A stretch of 64,000 bases of DNA from Lachnospiraceae bacterium (GTDB lineage Bacteria; Bacillota; Clostridia; Lachnospirales; Lachnospiraceae): assembly GCA_017427775.1 (NCBI GenBank), contig JAFRSD010000035.1, positions 62,001 to 126,000 of the forward strand, given 5' to 3'. The notes below the pieces were generated by a model that did no database searches, was not told where the DNA came from, and saw only the letters and a program-made list of their open reading frames with translations. Position 1 is the stretch's first letter. Each line of letters opens with the position of its first letter. This document shows positions 36,133 through 44,981 of this stretch, in pieces. Position numbers and translations under genes: made by a program.

Positions 36133-37086
36133 TCACAATTGCAGCATGATCATCGCATAAACCTGCGTCAGAATGCCGTCGAGGTCCGAAGTCGTCGAGA
36201 AACCTGCAGCCATCTTATGGCCGCCTCCGTTAAAGGACGAAGAAATCATGGAAACATCCACTTTTCCGTTGCTCCGCAAGCTGAACTTATACTTGCCCGG
36301 AGCATCTTCACGGACAAATACGGCGCATTCCACGCCTTCGGTCGTACGCAGTTCGCTTACGATTCCTTCGGTTTCCGCCGCGGTAATCCCGAGCCGTTCC
36401 ATATCGGAAAGCGTCAATACCGAAACGATTGCCTTACCGCCGAGCACAAGTTCCGCTTTGTTAAGGGCAAATCCGAGCGTTTTCAGCTGCGGGAACGTCT
36501 TCATGTAGAAGGATCGGTCGATCAGATCGGCGGTGTCGATGCCCTTGCTCATAAGATAGCCGGCAATGTTCATCGTCTTCTCGGACGTGCAGCTGTACTT
36601 GAAAACACCCGTATCATGCATGATCCCGGTGTACAAAGCCTCTGCCGTCGGAAGATCGATGGAGTCCTTATCCATATGACCGAACAGAACTTCGCTCGTG
36701 GAGCTTGCATAAGCTTCCACGAAATTCCGGTCAGCGAAGCCGGTGTTCGTAATATGGTGGTCGAAATTCACGGTCTTCTTCGCCGCGGTAAATGCGTCTC
36801 CGCATTTGCCCATACGGTCGAAACTGCCGCAATCCACACTGATGAAAAGGTCGAAAGGTTCTTCGGGAAATACGAAATCGGTATGGATATCCGAAATTCC
36901 CTTCAGCATATTGAAACTCTTTCCGGGTTCCTCCAGATAAGGCGTGATCTCGCACGCAGGAAGAACGTTCTTCAGATACAGATAACACCCTAAAAGCGAG
37001 CCCACGCTGTCTCCGTCCGGATGAATATGACCGCAAATTCCGATTCTTTTCGCATCTCCGACAATGTTCTCAAGTAATTCACTCAT
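36133..37086 (-). CDS. nrnA: NrnA-like DHH/DHHA1 phosphoesterase
   Basis: A 317-residue DHH-family enzyme that removes short oligoribonucleotides and/or pAp, and in some species cyclic-di-AMP products. Metal motifs are H-I-H-P-D-G-D-S-V-G-S, F-I-S-V-D-C-G and V-N-F-D-H-H-I-T-N; the C-terminal DHHA1 domain has S-F-N-G-G-G-H-K-M-A-A-G. The open frame begins at 37164 inside rbfA, but ATG 37086, spaced from GGGAG, gives the family length and an 8-base overlap with rbfA. Position between rbfA and truB is conserved in Firmicutes. Confidence 0.93.
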   Translation of the reverse strand: MSELLENIVGDAKRIGICGHIHPDGDSVGSLLGCYLYLKNVLPACEITPYLEEPGKSFNMLKGISDIHTDFVFPEEPFDLFISVDCGSFDRMGKCGDAFTAAKKTVNFDHHITNTGFADRNFVEAYASSTSEVLFGHMDKDSIDLPTAEALYTGIMHDTGVFKYSCTSEKTMNIAGYLMSKGIDTADLIDRSFYMKTFPQLKTLGFALNKAELVLGGKAIVSVLTLSDMERLGITAAETEGIVSELRTTEGVECAVFVREDAPGKYKFSLRSNGKVDVSMISSSFNGGGHKMAAGFSTTSDLDGILTQVYAMIMLQL

Positions 37087-37522
37087 CGCCGTCATCTCCC
37101 TTCGAACCGGAATCCTCCGTTTCCTCCTCCGAAGCCTCTGCATCCTTTTCGGAAGCCGTATCATCAGCCTCCGAAATATGCAGCGACTCGATCAGGGAAT
37201 TCATATGCATACCGTATTCCAGAGACTCATCGATATGGAAACGAAGTTCGGGCGTATTCCGAAGATTCAGTTCCTTCGCGAGGCTTGAACGAAGGAAGGG
37301 CATGGCGCTCCGAAGTCCCTGGAGCGTCTGCTTCTTCACGTTCTCGTCGCCGAACACGGTAATGTAAACCTTAGCCGACTTCAGATCCGGCGCAACCTCG
37401 ACGCCCGAAACACTCGTCATCGGAGCGATACGCGGATCCTTTACTTCAAGAAGGATCAGATTTCCGAGGACTCTCTGAACCTCCTGATTGATTCTTGTAT
37501 TTTTAATACTGTTTTTCTTCAA
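37079..37522 (-). CDS. rbfA: RbfA, 30S ribosome-binding factor
   Basis: A 147-residue KH-fold protein for late maturation of 16S rRNA. It shows R-I-N-Q-E-V-Q-R-V-L, L-I-L-L-E-V-K-D-P-R-I and the A-K-V-Y-I-T-V-F-G strand. The C-terminal 25-30 residues form an acidic Ser/Glu/Asp tail not present in the core family. The start is TTG at 37522, after AGCAGGT; no ATG is available nearby. It lies 16 bases after infB. Confidence 0.94.
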   Translation of the reverse strand: MKKNSIKNTRINQEVQRVLGNLILLEVKDPRIAPMTSVSGVEVAPDLKSAKVYITVFGDENVKKQTLQGLRSAMPFLRSSLAKELNLRNTPELRFHIDESLEYGMHMNSLIESLHISEADDTASEKDAEASEEETEDSGSKGDDGDE

Positions 37523-37538
37523 GATACCTGCTTTCTAC

Positions 37539-40500
37539 CTACTTGCGAGGCACTTCCTGCATAACATAAATCTCAACCTGGTCACCCTCGGCAATCTCGT
37601 TGCATTTGTCGAACAAAATACCGCATTCGTAGCCGGCCGCAACTTCCTTCACATCGTCCTTCATACGCTTCAGGGAAGCGATGTTGCCGTCGAAGATCTG
37701 CTTGCCGTCACGGGTGATCCTTGCCTTGCTGCCGCGCTGTACCTTACCGTCAAGCACATAGGAACCTGCAATGGTTCCGACATTGCTTGCCTTGAAGAGC
37801 ATACGGATCTCGGCATGACCTGTGATCACTTCTTCGTATACAGGATCAAGCATACCCTTCATCGCGAGCTCGATATCATCGATCGCGTTATAGATTACGG
37901 AGTACAGACGAATATCAACGTTCTCACGCTCTGCGGTATCGGCAGCGGTCGTATCGGGCTTAACGTTGAAGCCGATGATGATCGCGTTCGATGCGCTTGC
38001 AAGGATAACGTCGGACTCGTTAATGTTACCGGCACCGCCGTGGATGCAGCGTACCGCAACCTCTTCGTTGCTGAGCTTCGTAAGAGACTGCTTAACGGCC
38101 TCAACGGAACCTGCCACGTCTGCCTTAACGATAATATTGAGTTCCTTAACATTACCGGCCTTGATCTGATCGAACAGACCTTCAAGCGACAGCTTGGACT
38201 TAGTCTCAGCGATCAGCTGTTCCTTATGCTGCGCGATAAATGCGTCCGCGATCTCTCTTGCTTCCTTCTCGGTTCCGGTCACAACAAGCGTATCGCCTGC
38301 GTTCGGAACGCTGTTAAGGCCGAGGATCTCAACAGGCGTCGAAGGCTTCGCTTCGGTAACCTTCTGGCCCTTATCGTTGATCATCGCACGGATCTTACCG
38401 AACGAAGAACCGATGGCAACGTTCTCGCCGACATGCAACGTACCCTTCTGAACAAGTACTGTTGCAACGGGACCGCGGCCCTTATCAAGCTTCGCTTCGA
38501 TTACGATACCTCTCGCCTTACGGTTCGGGTTCGCGCGAAGCTCCTGAACCTCAGCGGTAAGAAGGATCATTTCAAGCAGCTGCTCGATACCCATACCGGT
38601 CTTGGCGGATACGGGAACGGTAACAACATCGCCGCCCCAGCTCTCGGAAACAAGTCCCTGGTCGGACAATTCCGAAAGAACACGATCGGGGTTGGCGCCT
38701 TCTTTATCCATCTTGTTGATGGCAACGACGATCGGCACATTTGCCGCCTTCGCATGGTTGATCGCCTCAACGGTCTGCGGCATTACACCGTCGTCCGCTG
38801 CAACAACAAGTACAGCGATATCCGTAGCCATGGCACCACGCATACGCATAGCGGTAAATGCCTCGTGGCCGGGCGTATCGAGGAACGTGATCAGCTCGCC
38901 GTTGATCTCAATCTGATAAGCACCGATGTGCTGCGTGATTCCGCCCGCCTCACGTGCCGTAACGTTCGTGGAACGGATCTTATCAAGAATGGAAGTCTTA
39001 CCATGGTCAACATGACCCATTACGCAGACAACCGGAGGACGCTTGATGAGGGTGTCCTCATTGTCCTCGGTATCACGCATGAGTTCTTCCACGATATCGA
39101 CAACCTGCTCCTTCTCAACGATACAGTTGTAATCCATCGCGAGGAGCTCGGCTTCTTCAAACGGAAGTTCGGTATTAACGTTGCAGATCTTACCGGAAAG
39201 GAACAGCTTCTTAACGATGGCGGCAGCGTTCTGCTTCATCTTGTCAGCGAGTTCCTTGATCGTGATCACCTCAGGGATCACGATGGTCTTTACCTCATCC
39301 GGATCTTCCTTCTTAACGGGGATCGGCTCGGGCTTAATGAAAGCGCCTCTTCCGTCCTTCTTTACCTGCTTGCCCTTCTTGCCGACCGTCTCCATATCCT
39401 TATCGAGGTTACGGTTCTTGTTACGGTCGCGGTTCTTGTTATTGTATGCATCTGCGCGATGCTCTTTGTTGATGTCCTTGGCAAAATCGGACTTGATGCT
39501 GCCGGAATCTCTGCGGTTATCATTCTTACGGGCAAATGTGCGCTTCGAATCGCTGTCCTTGTCCTTATCGAAACCGCCCTTGTCAAATGCGCCCTTAGAG
39601 AAATTGTCACGGCCCATGCCCTGGCCTTGTCCGGGTCTGCGGTTGAAACCGCCCTGTCCCTGTCCGTCACGAGGTGTGCGGTTGTAACCACCCTGTCCCT
39701 GACCTTCTCTGGGCGTACGGTTGTAGCCGCCCTGTCCCTGTCCGTCTCTGGGCGTACGGTTAAAGCCGCCCTGTCCCTGACCTTCTCTGGGCGTACGGTT
39801 GTAGCCGCCCTGTCCCTGACCTTCTCTGGGCGTACGGTTAAAGCTGCCCTGTCCCTGACCTTCTCTGGGCGTACGGTTGTAACCGCCCTGTCCCTGTCCG
39901 TCACGAGGCGTGCGGGTATAACCCTGCCCCTGGCCTTCACGAGGCGTGCGGGTGCCCTGGGCGTCATCTCTTCTTTGAGCAGGTCTTCCTTCGGTTGTCT
40001 TTACGGGAGCCTTAGCTGCAGGCTTCTCGGCATTGTCCGTCTTCTCGGGAGCGGTTCTTGTAACAGTTGCTTCCGGAGTGGTCTCGGTAACCGTAGGAAC
40101 GATCGCAACGGGTTCAGCTGCCGTTTCCTTCTTCTCGGGCTTCGGTTCAGCTGACTTCATTGTCTCTTTCTCTGCGGGAGCCGGAGCATTCTCTTTCTTC
40201 TCGGCGGGCTTATCCTTCTTAGCGGCAAGACGAACAAGACGTCCGTCCTTCGTATAAGAATAAACCGCCGTGGTAAGATTTCCGTTCTCGTCCTTCTCGG
40301 GCTTGATACGGAATCCGTTTTTATCAAGCATCAGCTTCTTCAGATTGCCCTGCTCGTCAAATACGGGACCCGTGATCGGAAGCGGATTGCCGTCTGCATC
40401 CTTGCTGTGCACGGGGGTGCCGTCCTGGTAGAACAGCTTGCCGCTCTTAGCATTTTCCGGCTTCGGCTCCTGATGTTTGATCTTGCGCTTTCCGAAGAAA

Positions 40501-40643
40501 CTCTCGGCGATCGCGATGGCGTCATCATCGACAAGACTCGTTACGCTCTTGGCATCAACGCCCTTTTCGCGAAGATAAGACATAAGGTCATTATTCTTTA
40601 CGCCAAGTTCTCTGGCCAATTCATTGACCTTGATTTTCGACAT
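37539..40643 (-). CDS. infB: Translation initiation factor IF-2 with a repetitive linker
   Basis: A 1034-residue GTPase that delivers initiator tRNA to the 30S subunit. It has an N-terminal IF2N helix domain (about 1-50, [10 protein letters not shown]), then a long low-complexity linker, a second IF2N (about 460-510), the G domain from about 545 (G1 G-H-V-D-H-G-K-T; G3 D-T-P-G-H-E; G4 N-K-M-D) and beta-barrel domains II and IV. The linker holds eight 13-residue Gly/Gln repeats (39640-39948) and a Lys/Asn/Arg/Asp-rich tract. ATG 40643 follows GGAGG; a frame reaching 40661 contains that RBS. Confidence 0.97.
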   Translation of the reverse strand: MSKIKVNELARELGVKNNDLMSYLREKGVDAKSVTSLVDDDAIAIAESFFGKRKIKHQEPKPENAKSGKLFYQDGTPVHSKDADGNPLPITGPVFDEQGNLKKLMLDKNGFRIKPEKDENGNLTTAVYSYTKDGRLVRLAAKKDKPAEKKENAPAPAEKETMKSAEPKPEKKETAAEPVAIVPTVTETTPEATVTRTAPEKTDNAEKPAAKAPVKTTEGRPAQRRDDAQGTRTPREGQGQGYTRTPRDGQGQGGYNRTPREGQGQGSFNRTPREGQGQGGYNRTPREGQGQGGFNRTPRDGQGQGGYNRTPREGQGQGGYNRTPRDGQGQGGFNRRPGQGQGMGRDNFSKGAFDKGGFDKDKDSDSKRTFARKNDNRRDSGSIKSDFAKDINKEHRADAYNNKNRDRNKNRNLDKDMETVGKKGKQVKKDGRGAFIKPEPIPVKKEDPDEVKTIVIPEVITIKELADKMKQNAAAIVKKLFLSGKICNVNTELPFEEAELLAMDYNCIVEKEQVVDIVEELMRDTEDNEDTLIKRPPVVCVMGHVDHGKTSILDKIRSTNVTAREAGGITQHIGAYQIEINGELITFLDTPGHEAFTAMRMRGAMATDIAVLVVAADDGVMPQTVEAINHAKAANVPIVVAINKMDKEGANPDRVLSELSDQGLVSESWGGDVVTVPVSAKTGMGIEQLLEMILLTAEVQELRANPNRKARGIVIEAKLDKGRGPVATVLVQKGTLHVGENVAIGSSFGKIRAMINDKGQKVTEAKPSTPVEILGLNSVPNAGDTLVVTGTEKEAREIADAFIAQHKEQLIAETKSKLSLEGLFDQIKAGNVKELNIIVKADVAGSVEAVKQSLTKLSNEEVAVRCIHGGAGNINESDVILASASNAIIIGFNVKPDTTAADTAERENVDIRLYSVIYNAIDDIELAMKGMLDPVYEEVITGHAEIRMLFKASNVGTIAGSYVLDGKVQRGSKARITRDGKQIFDGNIASLKRMKDDVKEVAAGYECGILFDKCNEIAEGDQVEIYVMQEVPRK
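39640..39948 (-). repeat. infB: 39-bp tandem repeat inside infB (8 units)
   Basis: Seven 39-bp units and one 36-bp unit in direct tandem, each reading as G-Q-G-Q-G-G-(Y/F)-N-R-T-P-R-(E/D). Units differ mainly at the Y/F codon, at the E/D codon and in synonymous sites (tctctgggc versus tcacgaggc), and the mosaic of variants suggests unequal exchange. Because the unit is a multiple of three, copy-number change keeps the frame. Confidence 0.97.
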
Positions 40644-40956
40644 TCGGTATACCTCCAACATGAATTAAGTTTACGATTTTATCGGCTATACCCTGGTCCG
40701 TGATCGCCGCTACGGCGCGTATCTCGCATCCGATCGCGCGTCCGAGCGATTCTTTCGTTCCGTAAAACTCCACGGGCACCTTGTAGTATGCGCAGGCGTC
40801 CGACATGTTTTTACGGGAGTTCTTCGCGGCGTCTTCCGCGATGATCACAAGACAGGCTTTTCCTTTACGAACGGCATCCTCCGCCTGAAACTCGCCGGAA
40901 CAGATCTTGCCGGCCTTGCGGGCAATGCCTAACATATTCAACACGCGGTCAGTCAT
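40621..40956 (-). CDS. ylxQ: YlxQ, L7Ae-family RNA-binding protein
   Basis: A 111-residue L7Ae/L30e/S12e-like protein. It shows [22 protein letters not shown] and a V-A-A-I-T-D strand. Family members bind kink-turn RNA. The cellular target of YlxQ is not settled. It overlaps ylxR by 8 bases and the infB start by 23 bases, and is conserved in the nusA-infB operon of Firmicutes. Confidence 0.92.
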   Translation of the reverse strand: MTDRVLNMLGIARKAGKICSGEFQAEDAVRKGKACLVIIAEDAAKNSRKNMSDACAYYKVPVEFYGTKESLGRAIGCEIRAVAAITDQGIADKIVNLIHVGGIPNVENQGQ

Positions 40957-41221
40957 TGACGCTCATCTCCTTTTCAAGAGCTTCATAAAGCTCTTCGGAA
41001 AATGTGATCTCCAATGATCTTTCGATCGCATGGCTTTTCTTTGCCTTCAAAAAGCACTCAATATTATCGCATAAATATGCGCCGCGTCCGTTCTTCTTGC
41101 CGGTTCGGTCAATCTCGACCGTTTCTTCGGGCGTACGGATCACGCGGATGAGTTCTTTCTTCGGTTTGCTTTCGCCGCATCCGGTGCATTTCCGTAGCGG
41201 AATCTTCTTCGTCTTCGGCAT
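40949..41221 (-). CDS. ylxR: YlxR (DUF448) nucleic-acid-binding protein
   Basis: A 90-residue DUF448 protein with R-K-C-T-G-C-G-E-S-K-P-K-K-E-L, then N-G-R-G-A-Y-L-C and a C-terminal helix. The fold binds RNA or DNA, and homologues have been linked to RNase P and to transcription control. Its place between nusA and ylxQ is the standard one. Confidence 0.94.
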   Translation of the reverse strand: MPKTKKIPLRKCTGCGESKPKKELIRVIRTPEETVEIDRTGKKNGRGAYLCDNIECFLKAKKSHAIERSLEITFSEELYEALEKEMSVND

Positions 41222-41227
41222 GGTTAC

Positions 41228-42283
41228 CTACCCTTCTACCTGAGACTCTCCCTTGATATCAATCTTGTAGCCGGTAAGACGGGCGGCAAGTCTTGCGTTC
41301 TGTCCGCCGGTACCGATTGCAAGGCAAAGCTGATGATCCGGTACAACGACTCTTGCGCTGTGCTCTTCCTCATTTACGTCAACATAAACAACCTTTGCGG
41401 GAGAAAGTGCATTCTTGATCATGATCTCCGGGTTGTCGCTCCAGTTGATGATATCGATCTTCTCACCGCGAAGTTCGTCAACAACCGCATTCACACGGGC
41501 GCTGTTCACGCCGACGCATGCACCGACGGGATCAACGTTCGGATGATGGGAGTAAACTGCCATCTTCGTTCTCTGTCCTGCCTCACGGCTGATGCTCTTG
41601 ATCTCAACGGTTCCGTCAGCAACTTCGGCAACCTCGTTCTCGAAGAGTCTCTTAACAAGGTCCGGATGGGTACGGGATACGGTGATCTTCGGTCCCTTAG
41701 GGGTTTCCTTAACTTCGAGAACGTAAACCTTAACGCGCTCGTTCAGGCGGAAGGACTCGCCGCGGATCTGCTCGGATTCAATGAGAAGCGCGTCCATCTT
41801 GCCGAGATTCAGGGTGATGGTCTTCTCGTTGATACGCTGAACGATACCGGTAACAACCTCATGCTCCTTGCCGGCATACTTCTCGTAAAGCTGCTTACGC
41901 TCTTCCTCACGGATCTTCTGCACGATAGCCTGTTTCGCACGGCTTGCAACGATACGGCCGAAATCGTGCGGGATTACTTCCTGATAAGCTACATCGCCGA
42001 TGGCAAGCTTCTTATGCGGGAAACGGGCAGCTGCCTCTTCGGGCGTGATCTGGATGGAAGGATCCTCTACATTCTCCGTAACCTCATATCCGGAAAGCAC
42101 CTTTACATCGCCGCTCTCGGGATTGATCGTAACCGTAACGTAATCATTCTTCTTGTACTCGTTTTTAACAGCGGCAACGAGAGCCGTTTCAATTGCCTCA
42201 AGAAGCACTTCCTTCGGAATGTCTTTCTCTTTCTCAATCGTATTCAGTGCTTCGATCAGCATGTTCTTGTTTTCTTTTTCCAT
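41228..42283 (-). CDS. nusA: NusA, transcription elongation/termination factor
   Basis: A 351-residue NusA: N-terminal RNA-polymerase-binding domain (1-130), S1 domain (about 135-200, V-V-T-G-I-V-Q-R-I), then two KH domains ending with A-I-G-T-G-G-Q-N-A-R-L-A-A-R-L-T. It lacks the acidic C-terminal repeats of proteobacterial NusA, as is normal in Firmicutes. NusA binds nascent RNA and promotes pausing and termination. It follows rimP after 23 bases with an AGAGGAC site. Confidence 0.96.
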   Translation of the reverse strand: MEKENKNMLIEALNTIEKEKDIPKEVLLEAIETALVAAVKNEYKKNDYVTVTINPESGDVKVLSGYEVTENVEDPSIQITPEEAAARFPHKKLAIGDVAYQEVIPHDFGRIVASRAKQAIVQKIREEERKQLYEKYAGKEHEVVTGIVQRINEKTITLNLGKMDALLIESEQIRGESFRLNERVKVYVLEVKETPKGPKITVSRTHPDLVKRLFENEVAEVADGTVEIKSISREAGQRTKMAVYSHHPNVDPVGACVGVNSARVNAVVDELRGEKIDIINWSDNPEIMIKNALSPAKVVYVDVNEEEHSARVVVPDHQLCLAIGTGGQNARLAARLTGYKIDIKGESQVEG

Positions 42284-42306
42284 GGTGTCCTCTTTTCTGT
42301 TTTATT

Positions 42307-42780
42307 TTATTCGGTTTCCCATACAAATGCCTGACGGATCATCGAAAGGTTCTTCCGTTCGATAACGATATCCGCGCCGTCAAGACTTACCGTGACCGTA
42401 TCGCGGTCATAAGCCTTCAGATCCGCGGTCATCTCCTTGCGTCCGTTGACCGCCTTAAAGAATTTCATTTCCACCGGCTTGCCGATGTTCCGTTCGAAAT
42501 CCTTCTCCTTCTTAAGCGGTCTTGTGAGCCCCGGCGAGCTGACTTCGAGAATGTAAGCTTCATCAATGAAGTCTGCTTCATCGAGCTTATCGCTTAACGC
42601 TCTGCTCACCTTTTCACAGTCATCAATCGTAATGCCGTCCGGCTTATCGATATAAACGCGAAGGTACCAGTCTCCGGCTTCCTTCTCATAATCGATATCG
42701 ACCAGCTCGAACTGCCATTCCGAAAGGATCGGCTCCAACAGACCTGCCGTCCTGCTTTCGTATGTTTCCTTTTTGGCCAT
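42307..42780 (-). CDS. rimP: RimP, 30S ribosome maturation factor
   Basis: A 157-residue RimP with the N-terminal W-Y-L-R-V-Y-I-D-K-P-D-G-I-T-I-D-D-C block and the Y-I-L-E-V-S-S-P-G-L-T-R-P-L motif. It assists central-pseudoknot assembly in 16S rRNA. It is the first gene of the operon; its leader carries the palindromic hairpin at 42823-42850 and the promoter at 42878-42905. Confidence 0.95.
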   Translation of the reverse strand: MAKKETYESRTAGLLEPILSEWQFELVDIDYEKEAGDWYLRVYIDKPDGITIDDCEKVSRALSDKLDEADFIDEAYILEVSSPGLTRPLKKEKDFERNIGKPVEMKFFKAVNGRKEMTADLKAYDRDTVTVSLDGADIVIERKNLSMIRQAFVWETE

Positions 42781-42822
42781 ACTTGATCCTTTCTCCGTGC
42801 TTTGTATTTCAAAAGCAAACGG

Positions 42823-42850
42823 AAAGGAGTTCCGAATTCGGAACTCCTTT
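42823..42850 (-). promoter_or_regulatory. Perfect palindrome in the rimP leader
   Basis: Positions 42823-42850 form a perfect 28-base inverted repeat centred on GAATTC; each arm is AAAGGAGTTCCGAA and its complement. The RNA would be a very stable hairpin within the first 50 bases of the leader, and no real T-tract follows. It also contains an AAAGGAG that mimics a ribosome binding site. It may be an attenuator, a stabilising 5' hairpin or a protein site. Confidence 0.85.
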
Positions 42851-42877
42851 TACAATACCACCTTAGTTACAAAACAC

Positions 42878-42905
42878 ATTATAGCGCATATTTCGGAAAA
42901 TGCAA
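42878..42905 (-). promoter_or_regulatory. Promoter of the rimP-nusA-infB operon
   Basis: TTGCAT (rc of 42900-42905), 16 bases, TATAAT (rc of 42878-42883). The start point would fall near 42871, giving a leader of about 90 bases that contains the palindrome. Confidence 0.8.
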
Positions 42906-42913
42906 GAAAAATT

Positions 42914-43072
42914 TTACGCAGAAGCAGTTTGTTCCTGTTCCGCATTCTCCTGTTCTTTCAAACGGTTCTTGCGCTTTCTCAGTTTAATGCCGCAGAAGAT
43001 TCCGAATCCGCCGCAGGCAACCAAAGCAAGATATGTCAAAACGCTCTTTCCGAGCTCTGCAAAAAAATCCAT
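42914..43072 (-). CDS. 52-residue single-TM protein
   Basis: A short frame opens with ATG 7 bases after a strong TAGGAGG and encodes 52 residues. M-D-F-F-A-E-L-G-K-S leads into a hydrophobic segment (about residues 11-29, V-L-T-Y-L-A-L-V-A-C-G-G-F-G), then a basic patch K-L-R-K-R-K-N-R, then a Glu/Gln-rich tail. The profile is a small membrane protein with the C-terminus inside. Two cysteines lie in or next to the TM. I do not recognise a family. It lies 37 bases after the his operon and its stop abuts the rimP promoter, so it is probably the last gene of the his transcript. Confidence 0.75.
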   Translation of the reverse strand: MDFFAELGKSVLTYLALVACGGFGIFCGIKLRKRKNRLKEQENAEQEQTASA

Positions 43073-43109
43073 GATATCCTCCTAAACCGTACCGGTCGCA
43101 ACAATCTTA

Positions 43110-44387
43110 TCAGGATTTTCTGCGATTGGCAAGTTCTTTTACAACATCGTTCCAGTCCAGTCCGCACTCTACCATCAGAACCATCAGATGATACAGATAG
43201 TCGGCGATCTCGTACTTCAGTTCCTCCGCATCGGGATTCTTGGCCGCGATCGTAATCTCGGTAGCTTCCTCGCCGCACTTCTTTAAGATCTTGTCGATTC
43301 CCTTATCAAACAGGTAATTCGTGTAAGATCCTTCCTTCGGATTGTTCTTCCGGTCAAGAATGATCTCGTAGTCCTCATTGAGAACATTGAGCGGATTGTA
43401 ACCCGCATATTCTTTCTTGCAAAGTTCCGTAAAGAAGCAGCTGCGGTTGCCGGTATGGCATGCCGCACCAAGCTGGTGAACCTTCGCAAGGATCGTATCG
43501 TTATCACAATCGATCCGAAGTTCCTTTAAGAACTGATAGTGACCGCTCGTCTCGCCCTTCACCCAGAGTTCGTTCCGGCTTCTCGAAAAATACGTCATTC
43601 GTCCGGTGTTGATCGTCTTCTCATAAGCCTCCTCGTTCATGTAAGCAACCATGAGAACCTCAGACGTCTTATAATCCTGAACGACAACCGGGATCAGGCC
43701 GTCCGCATTGGTCTTGAATTCCGAAAACGGAATGGCGCTTACAAGACACTTCGTATCAATCCCGAAATCAAGCATTGCCTTCTTTACACGGTTGATGTTC
43801 TTTCCGACATAGTAATTCGTGATGAGTCCGGAAACATTGTCCATCGAAAGAATGGATTCGATATCGTTTCTTACAAGACTGTCGCGGATCATAACCGGAA
43901 GCGGGCTTTCCGCTACATATTTCTTCACCTTGTCGGGAACAATATGCTTGAATACAAAGCCGGCGACGCCGAGTTCCTTCAGAGAATTGAGAAGGTCGCT
44001 GTCCTCGTACTCCTTGCGGGAAGTATCCGGATCGGTATTAAACTCAATAAAAACGCTCTTCTTGCCGAAACGGTCGATTGCCTTAACAATCTCCTCCTTC
44101 GGAAAATCGGTACCGTAACGGACAACAACCGCCTCCGCGCCGGTATAAAGCGCCTTTTTAACGTCTTCAAAACGTTTTACGACGCAGCCGATCATAAGCG
44201 GAATATCGGTTTCCTTCATGATCTCACGGACCGTCTCTAAGAATGCGGACTGTTCGTGCTCGCCGGCGTCATAGTTGTAGACATAGAGTCCGTCCGCACC
44301 GTTCTGCTCGTAGGATTTGGCCTTCTCGATCACATTGGAACGGTACTCGGTTTCGGCATTGATATAGGCATAAATGCTCTTCTTCAT
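43110..44387 (-). CDS. hisIE: Fusion: degenerate HisA/HisF-like barrel + HisI + HisE
   Basis: A 425-residue protein. Residues 1-220 resemble a HisA/HisF TIM barrel in layout (N-G-A-D-G-L-Y-V-Y, then [15 protein letters not shown]), but the first catalytic Asp region is lost (Y-I-N-A) and the phosphate-binding GGG-I-R is replaced by G-C-V-V-K-R, so this part is unlikely to be an active cyclase or isomerase. Residues about 225-330 are HisI (metal site [16 protein letters not shown]) and about 338-425 HisE ([11 protein letters not shown]). HisIE performs steps 2 and 3 of histidine synthesis. The start follows GAAAGGAACC at the end of hisB. Confidence 0.92.
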   Translation of the reverse strand: MKKSIYAYINAETEYRSNVIEKAKSYEQNGADGLYVYNYDAGEHEQSAFLETVREIMKETDIPLMIGCVVKRFEDVKKALYTGAEAVVVRYGTDFPKEEIVKAIDRFGKKSVFIEFNTDPDTSRKEYEDSDLLNSLKELGVAGFVFKHIVPDKVKKYVAESPLPVMIRDSLVRNDIESILSMDNVSGLITNYYVGKNINRVKKAMLDFGIDTKCLVSAIPFSEFKTNADGLIPVVVQDYKTSEVLMVAYMNEEAYEKTINTGRMTYFSRSRNELWVKGETSGHYQFLKELRIDCDNDTILAKVHQLGAACHTGNRSCFFTELCKKEYAGYNPLNVLNEDYEIILDRKNNPKEGSYTNYLFDKGIDKILKKCGEEATEITIAAKNPDAEELKYEIADYLYHLMVLMVECGLDWNDVVKELANRRKS

Positions 44388-44389
44388 GC

Positions 44390-44977
44390 TTAAATGGTTC
44401 CTTTCGTGGAAAGTACGCCCTCAAGGCGGGAGTCGTATTTGGTCGCCATGTCAAGGGCTTTGGCAAATGCCTTAAACATTGCCTCAAGGATGTGATGGTT
44501 GTTCTCGCCGGAAAGCATCTTGATGTGCAGATTCATTCCCGCGGTATACGAAACCGCATAGAAGAATTCCTTGGCAAGCTCGGTATCCATCTCTCCGACA
44601 CGGTCAACCGTCGTCGTCACATCATAACAGAAATACGGTCTTCCGGAAAGATCCAGCGCGCAAAGCATCAGCGTCTCATCCATCGGAAGGATAAAACTAC
44701 CGTAACGGGTAATGCCGGCCTTGTCGCCGAGTGCTTCGCGAATGGCCTGCCCGAGAACGATACCGACATCCTCCACCGTGTGATGCGCGTCTACCTGCAG
44801 GTCTCCGTCGGCCTTCAGGTCAAGATCGAAGAAACCGTGCTTTGCGAATCCCGAAAGCATGTGATCGAAGAAACCGATACCGGTCTCGATGTTAAACTTT
44901 CCGGTTCCGTCCAGATTGATTGTGCAGGAAATCTTCGTTTCCTTGGTCTCCCGGTTAATCGTTGCCGTTCTGCTCAT
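44390..44977 (-). CDS. hisB: HisB, imidazoleglycerol-phosphate dehydratase
   Basis: A 195-residue dehydratase for step 6 of histidine synthesis. Metal-binding motifs are [16 protein letters not shown] and N-N-H-H-I-L-E. It is the monofunctional form, without the phosphatase domain found in enterobacteria. The longer frame to 45049 lies in hisD; ATG 44977 follows AAAAGGAGG and is 4 bases past hisD. Confidence 0.96.
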   Translation of the reverse strand: MSRTATINRETKETKISCTINLDGTGKFNIETGIGFFDHMLSGFAKHGFFDLDLKADGDLQVDAHHTVEDVGIVLGQAIREALGDKAGITRYGSFILPMDETLMLCALDLSGRPYFCYDVTTTVDRVGEMDTELAKEFFYAVSYTAGMNLHIKMLSGENNHHILEAMFKAFAKALDMATKYDSRLEGVLSTKGTI

Positions 44978-44981
44978 TGGA

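Noticed and set aside
39640..39948. Regular repeats suggestive of a CRISPR array
   Set aside because: The units are directly contiguous without spacers and translate in frame within IF-2.
37488..40154. An 888-codon open frame on the plus strand
   Set aside because: It is antisense to infB over its whole length, has no RBS or family signature, and its repetitive part mirrors the IF-2 repeat.
42850..42870. AAGGTGGTA upstream of the rimP palindrome, resembling the T-box core
   Set aside because: The leader is too short for a T-box specifier domain, the core lacks the ACCGCG continuation, and rimP is not a T-box target.
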